A DNA stretch of 64,000 nt from NCBI GenBank assembly GCA_025210525.1, contig JAOARP010000026.1, forward strand, positions 99,630 to 163,629, in the 5' to 3' direction. This document shows positions 31,102 through 40,449 of the stretch, piece after piece. Every line of letters starts with the position of its first letter. Positions within the stretch are counted from its first letter, which is position 1. The position numbers and the translations under genes were made by a program. The notes beneath the pieces were generated by a model, which was not told the DNA's origin, searched no databases, and worked only from the letters and a program-made list of their open reading frames with translations. This DNA comes from Marinisporobacter sp. Lineage in GTDB: Bacteria > Bacillota > Clostridia > Peptostreptococcales > Thermotaleaceae.

Positions 31102-31602
31102 ATGAACAAATACGAATTATTCAAAAGAATAGTATGGTTCATGACCATTCTATGGATGATGACTATATTTTATTTTTCAAATCAACCAGCTAATATATCT
31201 AGAACCCAATCAGGTGAGATTTTAGTAAAAATGGATGTGCTATCACAGAATGAGACAAATATCATAGGAGATCATAGGATTTCTACTCTACAAAATATGG
31301 TTAGAAAATCAGCCCATTTCATTGAATACTTTGGATTAGGGCTACTTATGACCATGTCAATCATTCTACTAGATTTAAAGGTTGCTATAGTCAAAAAATA
31401 TATAATTTCATGGATCATCTGTACACTTTATGCCATTAGTGATGAAATTCATCAATATTTCATCCCTGGAAGAGGTCCTATGGTAAGAGATGTATTTTTA
31501 GATTCTTTTGCATCTTTTACAGGCGTGATAGTCATCATGTTAGCTTTTATTATATTTAAAGAACGATTAGTCTTTATTACAGAAAGGGGTCAAGGAAAAT
31601 GA
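31102..31602 (+). CDS. VanZ-family membrane protein
   Basis: The 166-residue protein has four membrane helices and the family signatures FYFSNQPA, VRKSAHFIEYFGLG and SDEIHQYFIPGRGPMVRDVFLD. VanZ-like proteins confer modest teicoplanin resistance in some hosts, but their usual role is unknown and they are often found in polysaccharide loci. It overlaps the following aminotransferase gene by 4 bases, so it is part of this operon. Confidence 0.88.
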   Translation: MNKYELFKRIVWFMTILWMMTIFYFSNQPANISRTQSGEILVKMDVLSQNETNIIGDHRISTLQNMVRKSAHFIEYFGLGLLMTMSIILLDLKVAIVKKYIISWIICTLYAISDEIHQYFIPGRGPMVRDVFLDSFASFTGVIVIMLAFIIFKERLVFITERGQGK

Positions 31603-32708
31603 ATATTCCATTGGCAAAACCAGATATTACACAAAGAGAAATCGATGCAGTAACAGAAGTGTTAAAGTCTGGTATACTCAGTATCGGTCCCAAAATAGAA
31701 GAATTTGAGAAGGAAATAGCAGATTATATAGGAGTAAAGCATGCAGTAGCAGTAAACAGTGGTACAAGTGGACTACATTTAATCATAAAAGCATTAGGAA
31801 TAGGTTATGGAGATGAAGTCATTACAACACCATTTTCATTTATTTCATCATCCAATTGTATCCTGTTTGAAGGAGCTATTCCTGTATTTGTTGATATAGA
31901 TGAAAAAACACTCAATATAGATATAGATAAAATAGAAGAAAAAATCACATCAAAAACAAAAGCCATTTTGGCAGTAGATGTATTTGGACAACCTGTAGAT
32001 ATGGATAAGATTCATCAAATAGCAAAGAAACATCATCTAAAGGTTATTGAAGACAGCTGTGAGGCACTAGGAAGTGAATATAAAAACATTAAATGCGGAA
32101 AGAACTGTGATGCAGGAGTATTTGCATTTTATCCAAATAAGCAAATTACTACAGGTGAAGGGGGAATCATTGTAACAGATGATGATAAAATAGCTGACCT
32201 CTGTAGAAGCATGAGAAGCCAAGGAAGAGCTATCACAGGAACATGGCTATATCATGAAAGGTTAGGGTACAACTATAGATTGAGTGAACTACACGCAGCT
32301 CTAGGTGTTGTGCAGATGGAAAGAATAGAAGAAATCCTCCAAAAACGAGAAGAAGTGGCGAATGTATATAATCAACTACTAAAAAAAATAGAAGGGGTAA
32401 CCATTCCTTGTATAGATAAAGATGTAAATAAAATGAGTTGGTTTGTGTATGTAATAAGACTTGATGAAAATATGGATAGAAATAAAATAATGGAAAAACT
32501 TCAGAAAAGAGGAATAGGGTGTAAACCTTATTTTACACCTATACATGTACAACCTTTCTATCAAGATCAAGTAAAAGAAAAATTTAAGGTTACGGATAAA
32601 GTCGCAGCAAAAACTATAGCACTTCCATTTTATACAGGGATGAAAAAACAAGAAATTGAATATATAGTAGAGCAATTAGTTGATATACTTAAAAAATACA
32701 AAGCATAG
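31599..32708 (+). CDS. DegT/DnrJ/EryC1-type sugar aminotransferase
   Basis: The 369-residue PLP enzyme adds an amino group to a nucleotide-linked keto sugar. Motifs: AVNSGTSGLHL for the phosphate loop, VIEDSCEALGS with the PLP-pyridine Asp, and FYPNKQITTGEGG with the Schiff-base lysine K181. It resembles PglE/WecE-type enzymes. The best keto-sugar source in the window is the PglF-type 4,6-dehydratase at 54.8 kb, so it could make a 4-amino-4,6-dideoxy sugar such as the bacillosamine precursor; this link is inferred. Confidence 0.9.
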   Translation: MNIPLAKPDITQREIDAVTEVLKSGILSIGPKIEEFEKEIADYIGVKHAVAVNSGTSGLHLIIKALGIGYGDEVITTPFSFISSSNCILFEGAIPVFVDIDEKTLNIDIDKIEEKITSKTKAILAVDVFGQPVDMDKIHQIAKKHHLKVIEDSCEALGSEYKNIKCGKNCDAGVFAFYPNKQITTGEGGIIVTDDDKIADLCRSMRSQGRAITGTWLYHERLGYNYRLSELHAALGVVQMERIEEILQKREEVANVYNQLLKKIEGVTIPCIDKDVNKMSWFVYVIRLDENMDRNKIMEKLQKRGIGCKPYFTPIHVQPFYQDQVKEKFKVTDKVAAKTIALPFYTGMKKQEIEYIVEQLVDILKKYKA

Positions 32709-32781
32709 GAATAGGTGATATGACTATGCTCCGTTTTATATAGCAAAAAATGTATGCGCTAGAAAAAGGAATGAAGAACGT

Positions 32782-35142
32782 ATGATAGCAAAAATAAAAA
32801 AAATAAAAACTGTACTTATATATTTATTAATTATTACATTACCTATGATGATTTATATACGACCATCAGAAGATTCTCTGATCAACTTTGCGGTATCGGA
32901 TATTTTTATGGTTTTTATAGTACTGTTGTTTTATATAGATATTTTAAGTTATATAATAATAAATCGTAAGACATTAAATATAAAGGAAATAAAAGAGAAA
33001 TTTAAAGAAATATTTCCATATAGCTATTATTTTTTAGGATTACTAGCTTGGATGATGTTATCGAATATACATGGTTATGCCAATCCTAATATTCAAACAG
33101 CAGGGATATTTGCTACTATATTAGAAATGATAAAATTTATTATTTCAGCATGTTATTTTTTTATTGCGTATAATAGTATAAATCATAAAAATGAAATGAC
33201 TAAGCTATTTAGAGTATGGAGATATACAGCATTAGTTGTTGGATTGTTAGGCGTGATAGGAACTGTAGCAGCATACAATGGTAATTCACTTGACTTAAAA
33301 ATATTTTTAATCACTAAGAGTAAAAGACTTGTATCAACGCTAACAGATCCAAATCTAGCAGCAGCTTATTTTAGTATATCTTTTCATATAACTATGTTAT
33401 TTATAAAGAAAATAGAAAACAGATTAGAAAAGAGTTTGTCCATAGTTGCATTAGTTGTTTTAATAACAGCTATTATATTTACGCAGTCTAGAAGTGGAAC
33501 AATAGCTTTTATAACAAGTTTATGTATATATTTTTTATTCAATATAAAGTATTATTATAAATATACATTGACGATTGTATTGATACTATTAATAGTATTC
33601 TTTGGATTTATCAATATAGATGCGAACTATTTTGATGGGTATGTACACAATATAATAGAAAATAGATTCGAAGAAATTACAGCGTTTTCAGGAGAAGCAA
33701 AAGTAAGAACTAACCTAGGAAAATGTGCTTATGAAATGGGAAAAGATCATGTATTATTAGGTGTTGGAAGAGGGAACTATAGACAAAACTCCAAAGAATA
33801 TTTTGAAAAGATTGGTGTAGATGTAAGTGATAAAAATTATTATGAGCAATATGGTATGAAGATTCCACATAATACCTATGCTACATTTTTTGCAGAACTT
33901 GGATTGTTGGGTGTATTCCTATTCATATGTATTTTTATAATATTATTTAAAAAATTACTGAAGAACAATGTAAACAACAAAACAAATATAATATTAGTTG
34001 CCCTACTCACATCTTTTTTGATACAAGCATTTGCTATCAATTTAGAAAATTTTAGAGGGATATGGGTGGCATCAGGACTAATTTTTGTAATTTGTAAAAT
34101 CGACGTTGAAGAAACAGGCTATGGTAAAGGAAATTCTAAAATACTGAAACATGAATTGTCTAATAAAAAAAGAAATATATTGACAGCAGTTCTTATGATC
34201 GTTTTTATATTTGCCTATTTATCAGCAGTAGGAAAAATAGTAAAGCCGATAAAAATAAAAAATATAGCAGTTGAGTATATAGAGGATATACAAAAAGATA
34301 CAGAGTATATATTTAATTATAATATATCAGAAGAGGAAAAAGACGAAGAAGGTATAACATATATCAGAATATATTCAATTCATAACAAGAAAAGAGAGTT
34401 TCTAAACAAAATAGATTATTATACACCAAATGGAACAGGGAATTTACTGTTTAAAACAAAATCTGATACAGAAAAAGTTATGATTGAAATTGATAATAGA
34501 AAGAATGGGAATATTACTTTAAAAGATGCAAAGCTTGTTTGTAAAGAAACAGGAATTGGACAAATAATATTTGCAGATTATAAATATCTACCTCAGAGCA
34601 TAGAAAGCAATATGAGAGTTAGAAAATTTGTAAATAATGAAGTTAAAGTGGATATAGAAAAGTATAGAATGTTTGCGGATAATATTTTAAAAAATAATGA
34701 CTATGAAGATATAAAAAGTACAAATGAAAAATTAGTATACTTTAATGGTGAGAAGCCTATTAATTTATCAGATAGAATATTGTTTTTAGGATCTACTATA
34801 GAAAAAATAGATAAAAATAAATGTAAAATAAAATTTAGATTCCGATGTATAGAAAAACTAGATGTAGATTACAGATTATGGTTCCATGGAAGTGTAATCG
34901 ACGATAAAATTGTATTAAAGGAACGACAAAAATATGGCTTTGAAAATTGGGATCATTCATTACCGATAAAAGCAACAAATTGGGAAATAGGAAAAATATA
35001 TGAACATGAAAAAATTATCACAATTAATCAAGGACAATATAATTTGAAATTTGGGTTTTTCAATTCTAAAAATAATTACAAAGCAGTTGAAGTTGGTAAA
35101 TTATATCCAAGCGTAGAACTAGGGTGGATACAGATAAAATAA
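32782..35142 (+). CDS. O-antigen ligase/polymerase-like protein with a large C-terminal domain
   Basis: The 786-residue protein has about 11 membrane helices in the first 480 residues with the ligase-family loop (FTQSRSGTIAF, LLGVGRGNYRQNSKEY, PHNTYATFFAELGLLG). The remaining 300 residues, after a last helix near 490, are hydrophilic and beta-rich and probably extracytoplasmic; I do not recognise a family there. It is the second of three polymerase/ligase-like proteins in the locus. A strong promoter for the next gene begins 15 bases after its stop codon. Confidence 0.82.
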   Translation: MIAKIKKIKTVLIYLLIITLPMMIYIRPSEDSLINFAVSDIFMVFIVLLFYIDILSYIIINRKTLNIKEIKEKFKEIFPYSYYFLGLLAWMMLSNIHGYANPNIQTAGIFATILEMIKFIISACYFFIAYNSINHKNEMTKLFRVWRYTALVVGLLGVIGTVAAYNGNSLDLKIFLITKSKRLVSTLTDPNLAAAYFSISFHITMLFIKKIENRLEKSLSIVALVVLITAIIFTQSRSGTIAFITSLCIYFLFNIKYYYKYTLTIVLILLIVFFGFINIDANYFDGYVHNIIENRFEEITAFSGEAKVRTNLGKCAYEMGKDHVLLGVGRGNYRQNSKEYFEKIGVDVSDKNYYEQYGMKIPHNTYATFFAELGLLGVFLFICIFIILFKKLLKNNVNNKTNIILVALLTSFLIQAFAINLENFRGIWVASGLIFVICKIDVEETGYGKGNSKILKHELSNKKRNILTAVLMIVFIFAYLSAVGKIVKPIKIKNIAVEYIEDIQKDTEYIFNYNISEEEKDEEGITYIRIYSIHNKKREFLNKIDYYTPNGTGNLLFKTKSDTEKVMIEIDNRKNGNITLKDAKLVCKETGIGQIIFADYKYLPQSIESNMRVRKFVNNEVKVDIEKYRMFADNILKNNDYEDIKSTNEKLVYFNGEKPINLSDRILFLGSTIEKIDKNKCKIKFRFRCIEKLDVDYRLWFHGSVIDDKIVLKERQKYGFENWDHSLPIKATNWEIGKIYEHEKIITINQGQYNLKFGFFNSKNNYKAVEVGKLYPSVELGWIQIK

Positions 35143-35156
35143 TAAATTGTAAACTA

Positions 35157-35185
35157 TTGACACATATTGAAGAGAGGAGTACAAT
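35157..35185 (+). promoter_or_regulatory. Strong sigma-A promoter before the locus regulator
   Basis: A perfect TTGACA (35157-35162), 17 bases, then TACAAT (35180-35185). It is the best match to the consensus in the window. Transcription would start near 35192, which rules out the upstream start codons of the regulator and favours the ATG at 35235. Confidence 0.75.
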
Positions 35186-35195
35186 AAAACAGAAG

Positions 35196-35212
35196 TGTTC
35201 AAACATTGAACA
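35196..35212 (+). promoter_or_regulatory. Perfect palindrome at the transcription start: probable operator
   Basis: TGTTCAA-ACA-TTGAACA is a 7-3-7 perfect palindrome lying just downstream of the -10 box. A bound dimer would block the promoter. The next gene encodes a winged-helix protein, so autoregulation is the simplest reading. Confidence 0.6.
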
Positions 35213-35234
35213 AAGAGAAAGGTTGCAGCATGAA

Positions 35235-35744
35235 ATGAAAGAAAACGAAATCAATATACTGGAAGTTTTGAGTAGTGAATCAAATGTATCTCAAAGAGAA
35301 ATAGCTAAAAAGACAAATATGAGTTTAGGCATGGTAAATACTTTGATAAAAAAGTGTGTAAAGAAAGGTTTCATAAAAGTAGAGAATCTAAGCTCAAGAA
35401 ATGTTCGATATATATTAACACCAAAGGGGATAGAGGAAAAAGCTAGAAAGACCCTAGAGTATGTATCTAAATCCTATAGAGCTATACAAATAATTAATAC
35501 TTATATAAAAGAAGTAACCCAAGAGCAGATAAGCAAAGAAAAAAAAATTATTGTATTAGGATCAAACGGTGAGATGAAAGAGATCATTGTGCAAACACTA
35601 AAGGATATGGAAGTAGAATTCGAAGTTTTAGAGAAAGTAGAAGAGATAAAAGACGTTTACAATAAAGTAATATATACATGGGAAACGATGTATGAAGACA
35701 AATTAATAGATCAATCAGCACAATATATAAATTTAATGAAGTAG
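35235..35744 (+). CDS. Winged-helix regulator of the polysaccharide locus
   Basis: The product has 169 residues if it starts at the ATG at 35235; the frame is open back to a GTG at 35124, but that lies upstream of the promoter at 35157. The N-terminal 70 residues are a winged helix (INILEVLSSESNVSQREIAKKT, SLGMVNTLIKKCVKKGFI, NVRYILTPKGIEEK), like the MarR-type regulators found in exopolysaccharide clusters. The C-terminal part (KKIIVLGSNGEMKEIIVQTL) looks like a small Rossmann-type domain that could sense a ligand. A palindrome at its promoter suggests autoregulation. The following ugd gene is 24 bases away and probably cotranscribed. Confidence 0.8.
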   Translation: MKENEINILEVLSSESNVSQREIAKKTNMSLGMVNTLIKKCVKKGFIKVENLSSRNVRYILTPKGIEEKARKTLEYVSKSYRAIQIINTYIKEVTQEQISKEKKIIVLGSNGEMKEIIVQTLKDMEVEFEVLEKVEEIKDVYNKVIYTWETMYEDKLIDQSAQYINLMK

Positions 35745-35768
35745 CAAGTGCAAAGGGAGGACAATAGA

Positions 35769-37091
35769 ATGGAAAAAATAGCGGTAATAGGTTCAGGCTA
35801 TGTAGGATTAGTAGCAGGAACATGTCTTGCCGATTTCGGACGAGAAGTGATTTGTGTAGATAACAATAAACAAAAAATAAAAGATTTAAAAGAAGGAAAC
35901 ATCCCTATATATGAGCCTGGGTTAGATGATTTAGTAGAAAGAAATGTTTACTATAAAAGATTATCATTTACAACAGATAAAAAAAAAGCAGTAGAAGAAA
36001 GTGAAGTGATCTTTATAGCAGTAGGAACACCGCCAGCAGATGATGGTAGTGCAGATCTTCAATACGTACTTCAAGTAGCTAAAGATATAGCTAGACATAT
36101 GAATGGATACAAGGTAATTGTGGACAAATCTACTGTACCGATAGGTACAGGACAAAAGGTAAAAAAAGTAGTACAAGATATATTAGATGAAAGAGGCGTT
36201 GACTACAAATTTGATGTAGCATCGAATCCAGAGTTTTTAAGAGAAGGCTCAGCTATACACGATTTTACTCATCCAGATAGAGTAGTTATAGGAGCAGAAT
36301 CAGAAAAAGCAGCAAAAATAATGAAAGACGTATATGGAGTACTATATTTGAATGAAACACCATTTGTAATGACAAATATAGAAACAGCAGAGATGATCAA
36401 ATATGCATCCAATGCATTTTTAGCAATGAAAATAACTTATATAAACGAAATTGCAAATCTTTGTGAAAAAGTAGGAGCAAATGTTCAGCATGTAGCAAAA
36501 GCTATGGGAAAGGATGGACGTATTAGTCCTAAATTTTTACATGCTGGACCAGGATATGGGGGAAGTTGTTTTCCGAAGGATACGAAAGCGCTAGCAAGTA
36601 TAGCAAAAGATTATGGAGAAATCATATCTTTAATCGAAACAACTGTAGCTACTAATGAAAGACAAAAGTCAAAAATGGTAGAAAAAATTAAGAATGCTAT
36701 TGGAAATTTAGAGAGAAAAACACTAGGAATATTAGGGATTACATTTAAACCAAAAACAGATGATATGCGAGAAGCTCCTTCATTAACTATATTAACTGAG
36801 CTTGCAAACTTAGGAGTAAAACTAAAGATATTTGATCCAGAGGGAGAGAAAGAAGGAACTTGGAGATTGAGCCATATAAAAGAAAACGTAGAGTTTTGTA
36901 ATAATGAATACGAAGCATGTGAAAACACTGATGGATTAGTAATTATAACAGAATGGCATCAGTTTAGAAATATGAATTTGGAGAAATTAAAAGATGCAAT
37001 GAAAGATTACTACTTCTTTGATTTAAGGAATATATATGAAAGAGAATTAGTCGAAGAAAAAGGATTTAAATATTATGGTGTTGGTGTATAA
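35769..37091 (+). CDS. ugd: UDP-glucose 6-dehydrogenase
   Basis: The product has 440 residues from the ATG at 35769, after AAAGGGAGG; the GTG at 35748 is upstream of that site. It oxidises UDP-glucose to UDP-glucuronate with NAD+. The N-terminal Rossmann motif is GSGYVGLVAGTCLADFG, and the catalytic cysteine lies in GPGYGGSCFPKD (about residue 262). ITFKPKTDDMREAPS marks the UDP-binding domain. Substrate would come from GalU at the end of the locus. Its presence predicts an acidic, uronate-containing glycan. Confidence 0.94.
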   Translation: MEKIAVIGSGYVGLVAGTCLADFGREVICVDNNKQKIKDLKEGNIPIYEPGLDDLVERNVYYKRLSFTTDKKKAVEESEVIFIAVGTPPADDGSADLQYVLQVAKDIARHMNGYKVIVDKSTVPIGTGQKVKKVVQDILDERGVDYKFDVASNPEFLREGSAIHDFTHPDRVVIGAESEKAAKIMKDVYGVLYLNETPFVMTNIETAEMIKYASNAFLAMKITYINEIANLCEKVGANVQHVAKAMGKDGRISPKFLHAGPGYGGSCFPKDTKALASIAKDYGEIISLIETTVATNERQKSKMVEKIKNAIGNLERKTLGILGITFKPKTDDMREAPSLTILTELANLGVKLKIFDPEGEKEGTWRLSHIKENVEFCNNEYEACENTDGLVIITEWHQFRNMNLEKLKDAMKDYYFFDLRNIYERELVEEKGFKYYGVGV

Positions 37092-37126
37092 TAAGAAGCT
37101 ATGTAATAAATAAGGAGGTCGATGAC

Positions 37127-38107
37127 TTGAAAAAAGTATTAGTCACAGGTGCAGATGGGTTTATAGGTAGCCATCTTGTTGAAGCATTATTAGAAGAAGG
37201 ACATAATGTAAGAGCTTTTGTTTATTATAATTCATTCAATTCATGGGGATGGTTGGATACACTTGAAAAAGAAAAATTAAGTAAAATAGATGTATTTACA
37301 GGAGACATTAGAGACCCTAATGGAGTAAAAGAAGCAATGAAGGGAATAGACGAAGTATATCATTTAGCAGCGCTAATTGCGATTCCATTTAGCTATCATT
37401 CTCCAGATTCCTATGTAGATACAAACATAAAGGGAACTTTAAATGTACTACAAGCTGCTAGAGATTTAGGAACAAAGAGAATTTTAGTTACATCAACTTC
37501 AGAAGTTTATGGTACTGCTCAATATGTACCAATAGATGAAAAACATCCATTTCAAGGACAGTCTCCATACTCAGCTACTAAAATAGGAGCTGACCGAATA
37601 GCAGAATCTTTCTATAGAAGCTTTAATATGCCTATTACGATTGTAAGACCATTTAATACTTATGGTCCAAGACAATCTGCAAGAGCTGTTATACCTACAA
37701 TAATTTCTCAGCTTTTAGCTGGGAAGGAAGAAATTAAATTAGGAACATTAACTCCAACGAGAGATTTTAACTATGTTAAAGATACTGTTCGTGGTTTTAT
37801 TGAGATAGCCAAATCAGATGAAACAATCGGAAAAGAAATAAATATAGCTACGCAAAAAGAGATATCAATAGGAGAGCTTGCGCAAGAGTTAATAGATCAA
37901 ATCAATCCTAAGGCGAAAATAGTATGTGATGAGCAAAGAATGAGACCTGAAAAAAGCGAAGTGAATAGACTACTAGGATCAAACGAGAAAATTAAAAAGC
38001 TTACAAATTGGGAACCGAGATATTCATTAAAAGAAGGATTAGCCGAAACCATAGAATGGGTTAAAAATAACTTAGACAAATATAAAGTTGATATCTATAA
38101 TATATAA
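37127..38107 (+). CDS. legB: LegB-type NAD-dependent sugar-nucleotide 4,6-dehydratase
   Basis: This 326-residue short-chain dehydrogenase starts from a TTG at 37127 with AAGGAGGT 7 bases upstream. Motifs: VTGADGFIGSHLVEALL for NAD, TSTSEVYGTAQYVPI, and YSATKIGAD (YxxxK). In the legionaminic-acid pathway LegB removes water from GDP- or UDP-GlcNAc to give the 4-keto-6-deoxy sugar. The next genes encode a LegC-type aminotransferase and, further on, LegI, LegG and LegF types, which makes this role strongly supported. Related decarboxylases or epimerases would not fit the neighbours. Confidence 0.88.
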   Translation: MKKVLVTGADGFIGSHLVEALLEEGHNVRAFVYYNSFNSWGWLDTLEKEKLSKIDVFTGDIRDPNGVKEAMKGIDEVYHLAALIAIPFSYHSPDSYVDTNIKGTLNVLQAARDLGTKRILVTSTSEVYGTAQYVPIDEKHPFQGQSPYSATKIGADRIAESFYRSFNMPITIVRPFNTYGPRQSARAVIPTIISQLLAGKEEIKLGTLTPTRDFNYVKDTVRGFIEIAKSDETIGKEINIATQKEISIGELAQELIDQINPKAKIVCDEQRMRPEKSEVNRLLGSNEKIKKLTNWEPRYSLKEGLAETIEWVKNNLDKYKVDIYNI

Positions 38108-38120
38108 AAGGAGAATAGCT

Positions 38121-39296
38121 ATGAGCAATTTTATACCTTTATCAATTCCTAACTTTAAAGGAAAAGAATTAGAATATGTTACAAAAGCTGTTGAGACAGA
38201 ATGGGTTTCAACAGGTGGTGCATATATCGATCAATTTGAAGAACAGATATCGGAATATTTACATGTAGGACAAGCCGTTGCTTGTCAAAGTGGTACAGCA
38301 GGACTGCATTTAGCGCTAAAGCTTTCAGGCGTAGAATATGGGGATGAAGTAATTGTTCCTACTCTTACATTTATTGCTGCAGTAAATCCGGTAAGATATT
38401 TAGGAGCAGAACCTATCTTTATGGATTGCGATGATACACTTAATATGGATTTAGATAAATTAGAAGAATTTTGTAATAATGAATGCCTTTTAACTGAAAA
38501 AGGACTTGTAAACAAAAAAACAAGCAAAATTATAAAGACTATGCTTATTGTCCATGTATTTGGAAATATAGTTAACATGGAAAGAGTAATGAATATAGCC
38601 CAAAAATATAAGTTGAAAGTTATAGAAGATGCAACAGAAGCATTAGGTTCCTATTATACAGAAGGAAAGTATCAAGGTAAATATGCTGGAACAATTGGAG
38701 ATTTTGGAGTATATTCATTCAATGGAAATAAGATTATAACTACTGGTGGTGGAGGTATGTTGGTAGGTAAAAATAAGGAGCTAGTCTATAAAGGAAAGTA
38801 TTTATCAACACAAGCAAAAGATGATACGCTATACTATATGCACCATGAAGTAGGATATAACTATAGAATGACTAATCTACAAGCTGCTTTAGGTGTAGCT
38901 CAGTTAGAACAGCTAGAGGGGTTTATTCAAATTAAAACAAGAAATTATCAACTATATAAAAGAGAAATAGAAGCAATAGAAGGATTAGATCTATTGGATT
39001 TTAATAAAAATGCTAGACCTAATTATTGGTTTTATTCATTGACTATAGATAAAGAACGATATGGATTAGATAGAGACGCGTTATTAAAAAAGCTAAATAA
39101 AAAAGGAATACAAACTAGACCTATATGGGGACTAAATCATGAGCAAAAGCCTTATGTAAATAATCAATCGTATAAAATAGAAAAAGCCAAGTATTACTTG
39201 GATAGAGTTTTAAATATTCCTTGTAGCACAAATTTAAAAGAGAAAGATGTATTAAAAGTAGTGAATATATTAAAAGAATTAAAATACAGCTTGTGA
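38121..39296 (+). CDS. legC: LegC-type sugar aminotransferase
   Basis: The product has 391 residues from the ATG at 38121, after AAAGGAG; the frame overlaps legB if read from 38088. It shows DegT/DnrJ marks: CQSGTAGLHLALKLSG, VIEDATEALGSYYTEG with the PLP Asp, and FNGNKIITTGGGG with the Schiff-base lysine. It would transfer an amino group to C4 of the LegB product. The overall opening FIPLSIPNFKGKELEYVTKAVETEWVST, seen in pieces, is typical of the LegC family. Confidence 0.9.
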   Translation: MSNFIPLSIPNFKGKELEYVTKAVETEWVSTGGAYIDQFEEQISEYLHVGQAVACQSGTAGLHLALKLSGVEYGDEVIVPTLTFIAAVNPVRYLGAEPIFMDCDDTLNMDLDKLEEFCNNECLLTEKGLVNKKTSKIIKTMLIVHVFGNIVNMERVMNIAQKYKLKVIEDATEALGSYYTEGKYQGKYAGTIGDFGVYSFNGNKIITTGGGGMLVGKNKELVYKGKYLSTQAKDDTLYYMHHEVGYNYRMTNLQAALGVAQLEQLEGFIQIKTRNYQLYKREIEAIEGLDLLDFNKNARPNYWFYSLTIDKERYGLDRDALLKKLNKKGIQTRPIWGLNHEQKPYVNNQSYKIEKAKYYLDRVLNIPCSTNLKEKDVLKVVNILKELKYSL

Positions 39297-39308
39297 GAAG
39301 GGGTTTAT

Positions 39309-40361
39309 ATGAATTTACAGGATTTATTTATTACGGAAAATATAACGATAAAAGAAGCACTAAAAAAGCTGGATAAGACTGCAAAAAAAATTCTTTTAAT
39401 TACTGAAGGCAATAAATTAAAAGGGGTTATAACAGATGGAGATATTAGACGTTGGATTTTAAAAAATGGAGATTTATGCGAAAAAGTTAGTGTAATAATG
39501 AATAATAATCCAATGTATTTGATAAAAGGAAATGAATATAAAGCTAAACAAATAATGAAAGAAAAATTAATAGAAGCAATTCCTGTTATAAATGGAAGAA
39601 AAGAAGTTATAGATATAAAATTTTGGAATGATAGCTTTAAAGAAAAACTAAATCATTATAATAAAATAGAAAATCCTGTGGTTATAATGGCGGGAGGAAA
39701 AGGAACGAGATTATATCCTTTCACAAAGATACTTCCAAAACCACTAATTCCTATAGGCGATGTACCAATAATAGAAAGAATTACAAATAGATTTAGGGAA
39801 TATGGATGCAATCAATTTTATTTTACTGTTAATCATAAAAAAAATATGATTAAAGCATATTTTAATGAATTAGAAAAGGATTATCAAGTAAATTATGTTG
39901 AAGAAGAAAAACCTTTAGGAACAGGTGGAAGCCTTCATCTATTGAAGGATAAAATTAACGATACTTTTTTTGTAAGTAATTGTGACATTTTAATAGAAGG
40001 AAATTACTCTGATATGCTTAAATATCACAAAGATAATAAAAATAAAGTTACTATGATTACTTCGTTGAAATACAATACTATTCCATACGGAGTGATCAAA
40101 TTAGCAGAAAATGGTACTGTTAAAAATATAGTTGAAAAGCCTGAATATGATTTCTTGGTGAATACGGGAATGTATATATTAGAACGAGAAACATTAGAAG
40201 ATATACCTGAAAATGAATTTTATCATATAACGGATTTAATAAATTACTATATTCAGAAAGGCGAGAAAGTAGGAACGTATCCGGTAAGTGATAAGTCTTG
40301 GCTTGATATGGGGCAGCTCGAGGAAATGCAAAATATGGTTGAAAGCTTAGGGTTAAAGTAA
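39309..40361 (+). CDS. PtmE-type nucleotidyltransferase with N-terminal CBS pair
   Basis: The 350-residue protein has two CBS motifs (about residues 1-115, LLITEGNKLKGVITDGDIRRW) followed by a nucleotidyltransferase domain, MAGGKGTRLYPFTKILPKPLIP. This fusion matches PtmE of Campylobacter jejuni, which makes GDP-glucosamine for the GDP-linked legionaminic-acid route. The location directly after legC supports that role and implies that LegB here works on a GDP sugar. A plain sugar-1-phosphate guanylyl- or uridylyltransferase is the alternative. The CBS pair may sense an adenine nucleotide. Confidence 0.85.
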   Translation: MNLQDLFITENITIKEALKKLDKTAKKILLITEGNKLKGVITDGDIRRWILKNGDLCEKVSVIMNNNPMYLIKGNEYKAKQIMKEKLIEAIPVINGRKEVIDIKFWNDSFKEKLNHYNKIENPVVIMAGGKGTRLYPFTKILPKPLIPIGDVPIIERITNRFREYGCNQFYFTVNHKKNMIKAYFNELEKDYQVNYVEEEKPLGTGGSLHLLKDKINDTFFVSNCDILIEGNYSDMLKYHKDNKNKVTMITSLKYNTIPYGVIKLAENGTVKNIVEKPEYDFLVNTGMYILERETLEDIPENEFYHITDLINYYIQKGEKVGTYPVSDKSWLDMGQLEEMQNMVESLGLK

Positions 40362-40449
40362 TATATAGTATTTATCAATAAATAGTGAATTAGGTAATAT
40401 TAAATTCTATAATTATATTTTGGGTTTATTAACGAGGAGATATTATATT

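Noticed and set aside
35124..35234. N-terminal extension of the winged-helix regulator back to a GTG inside the preceding gene
   Set aside because: A consensus promoter and palindrome lie in this stretch, so it is upstream of the probable transcription start.
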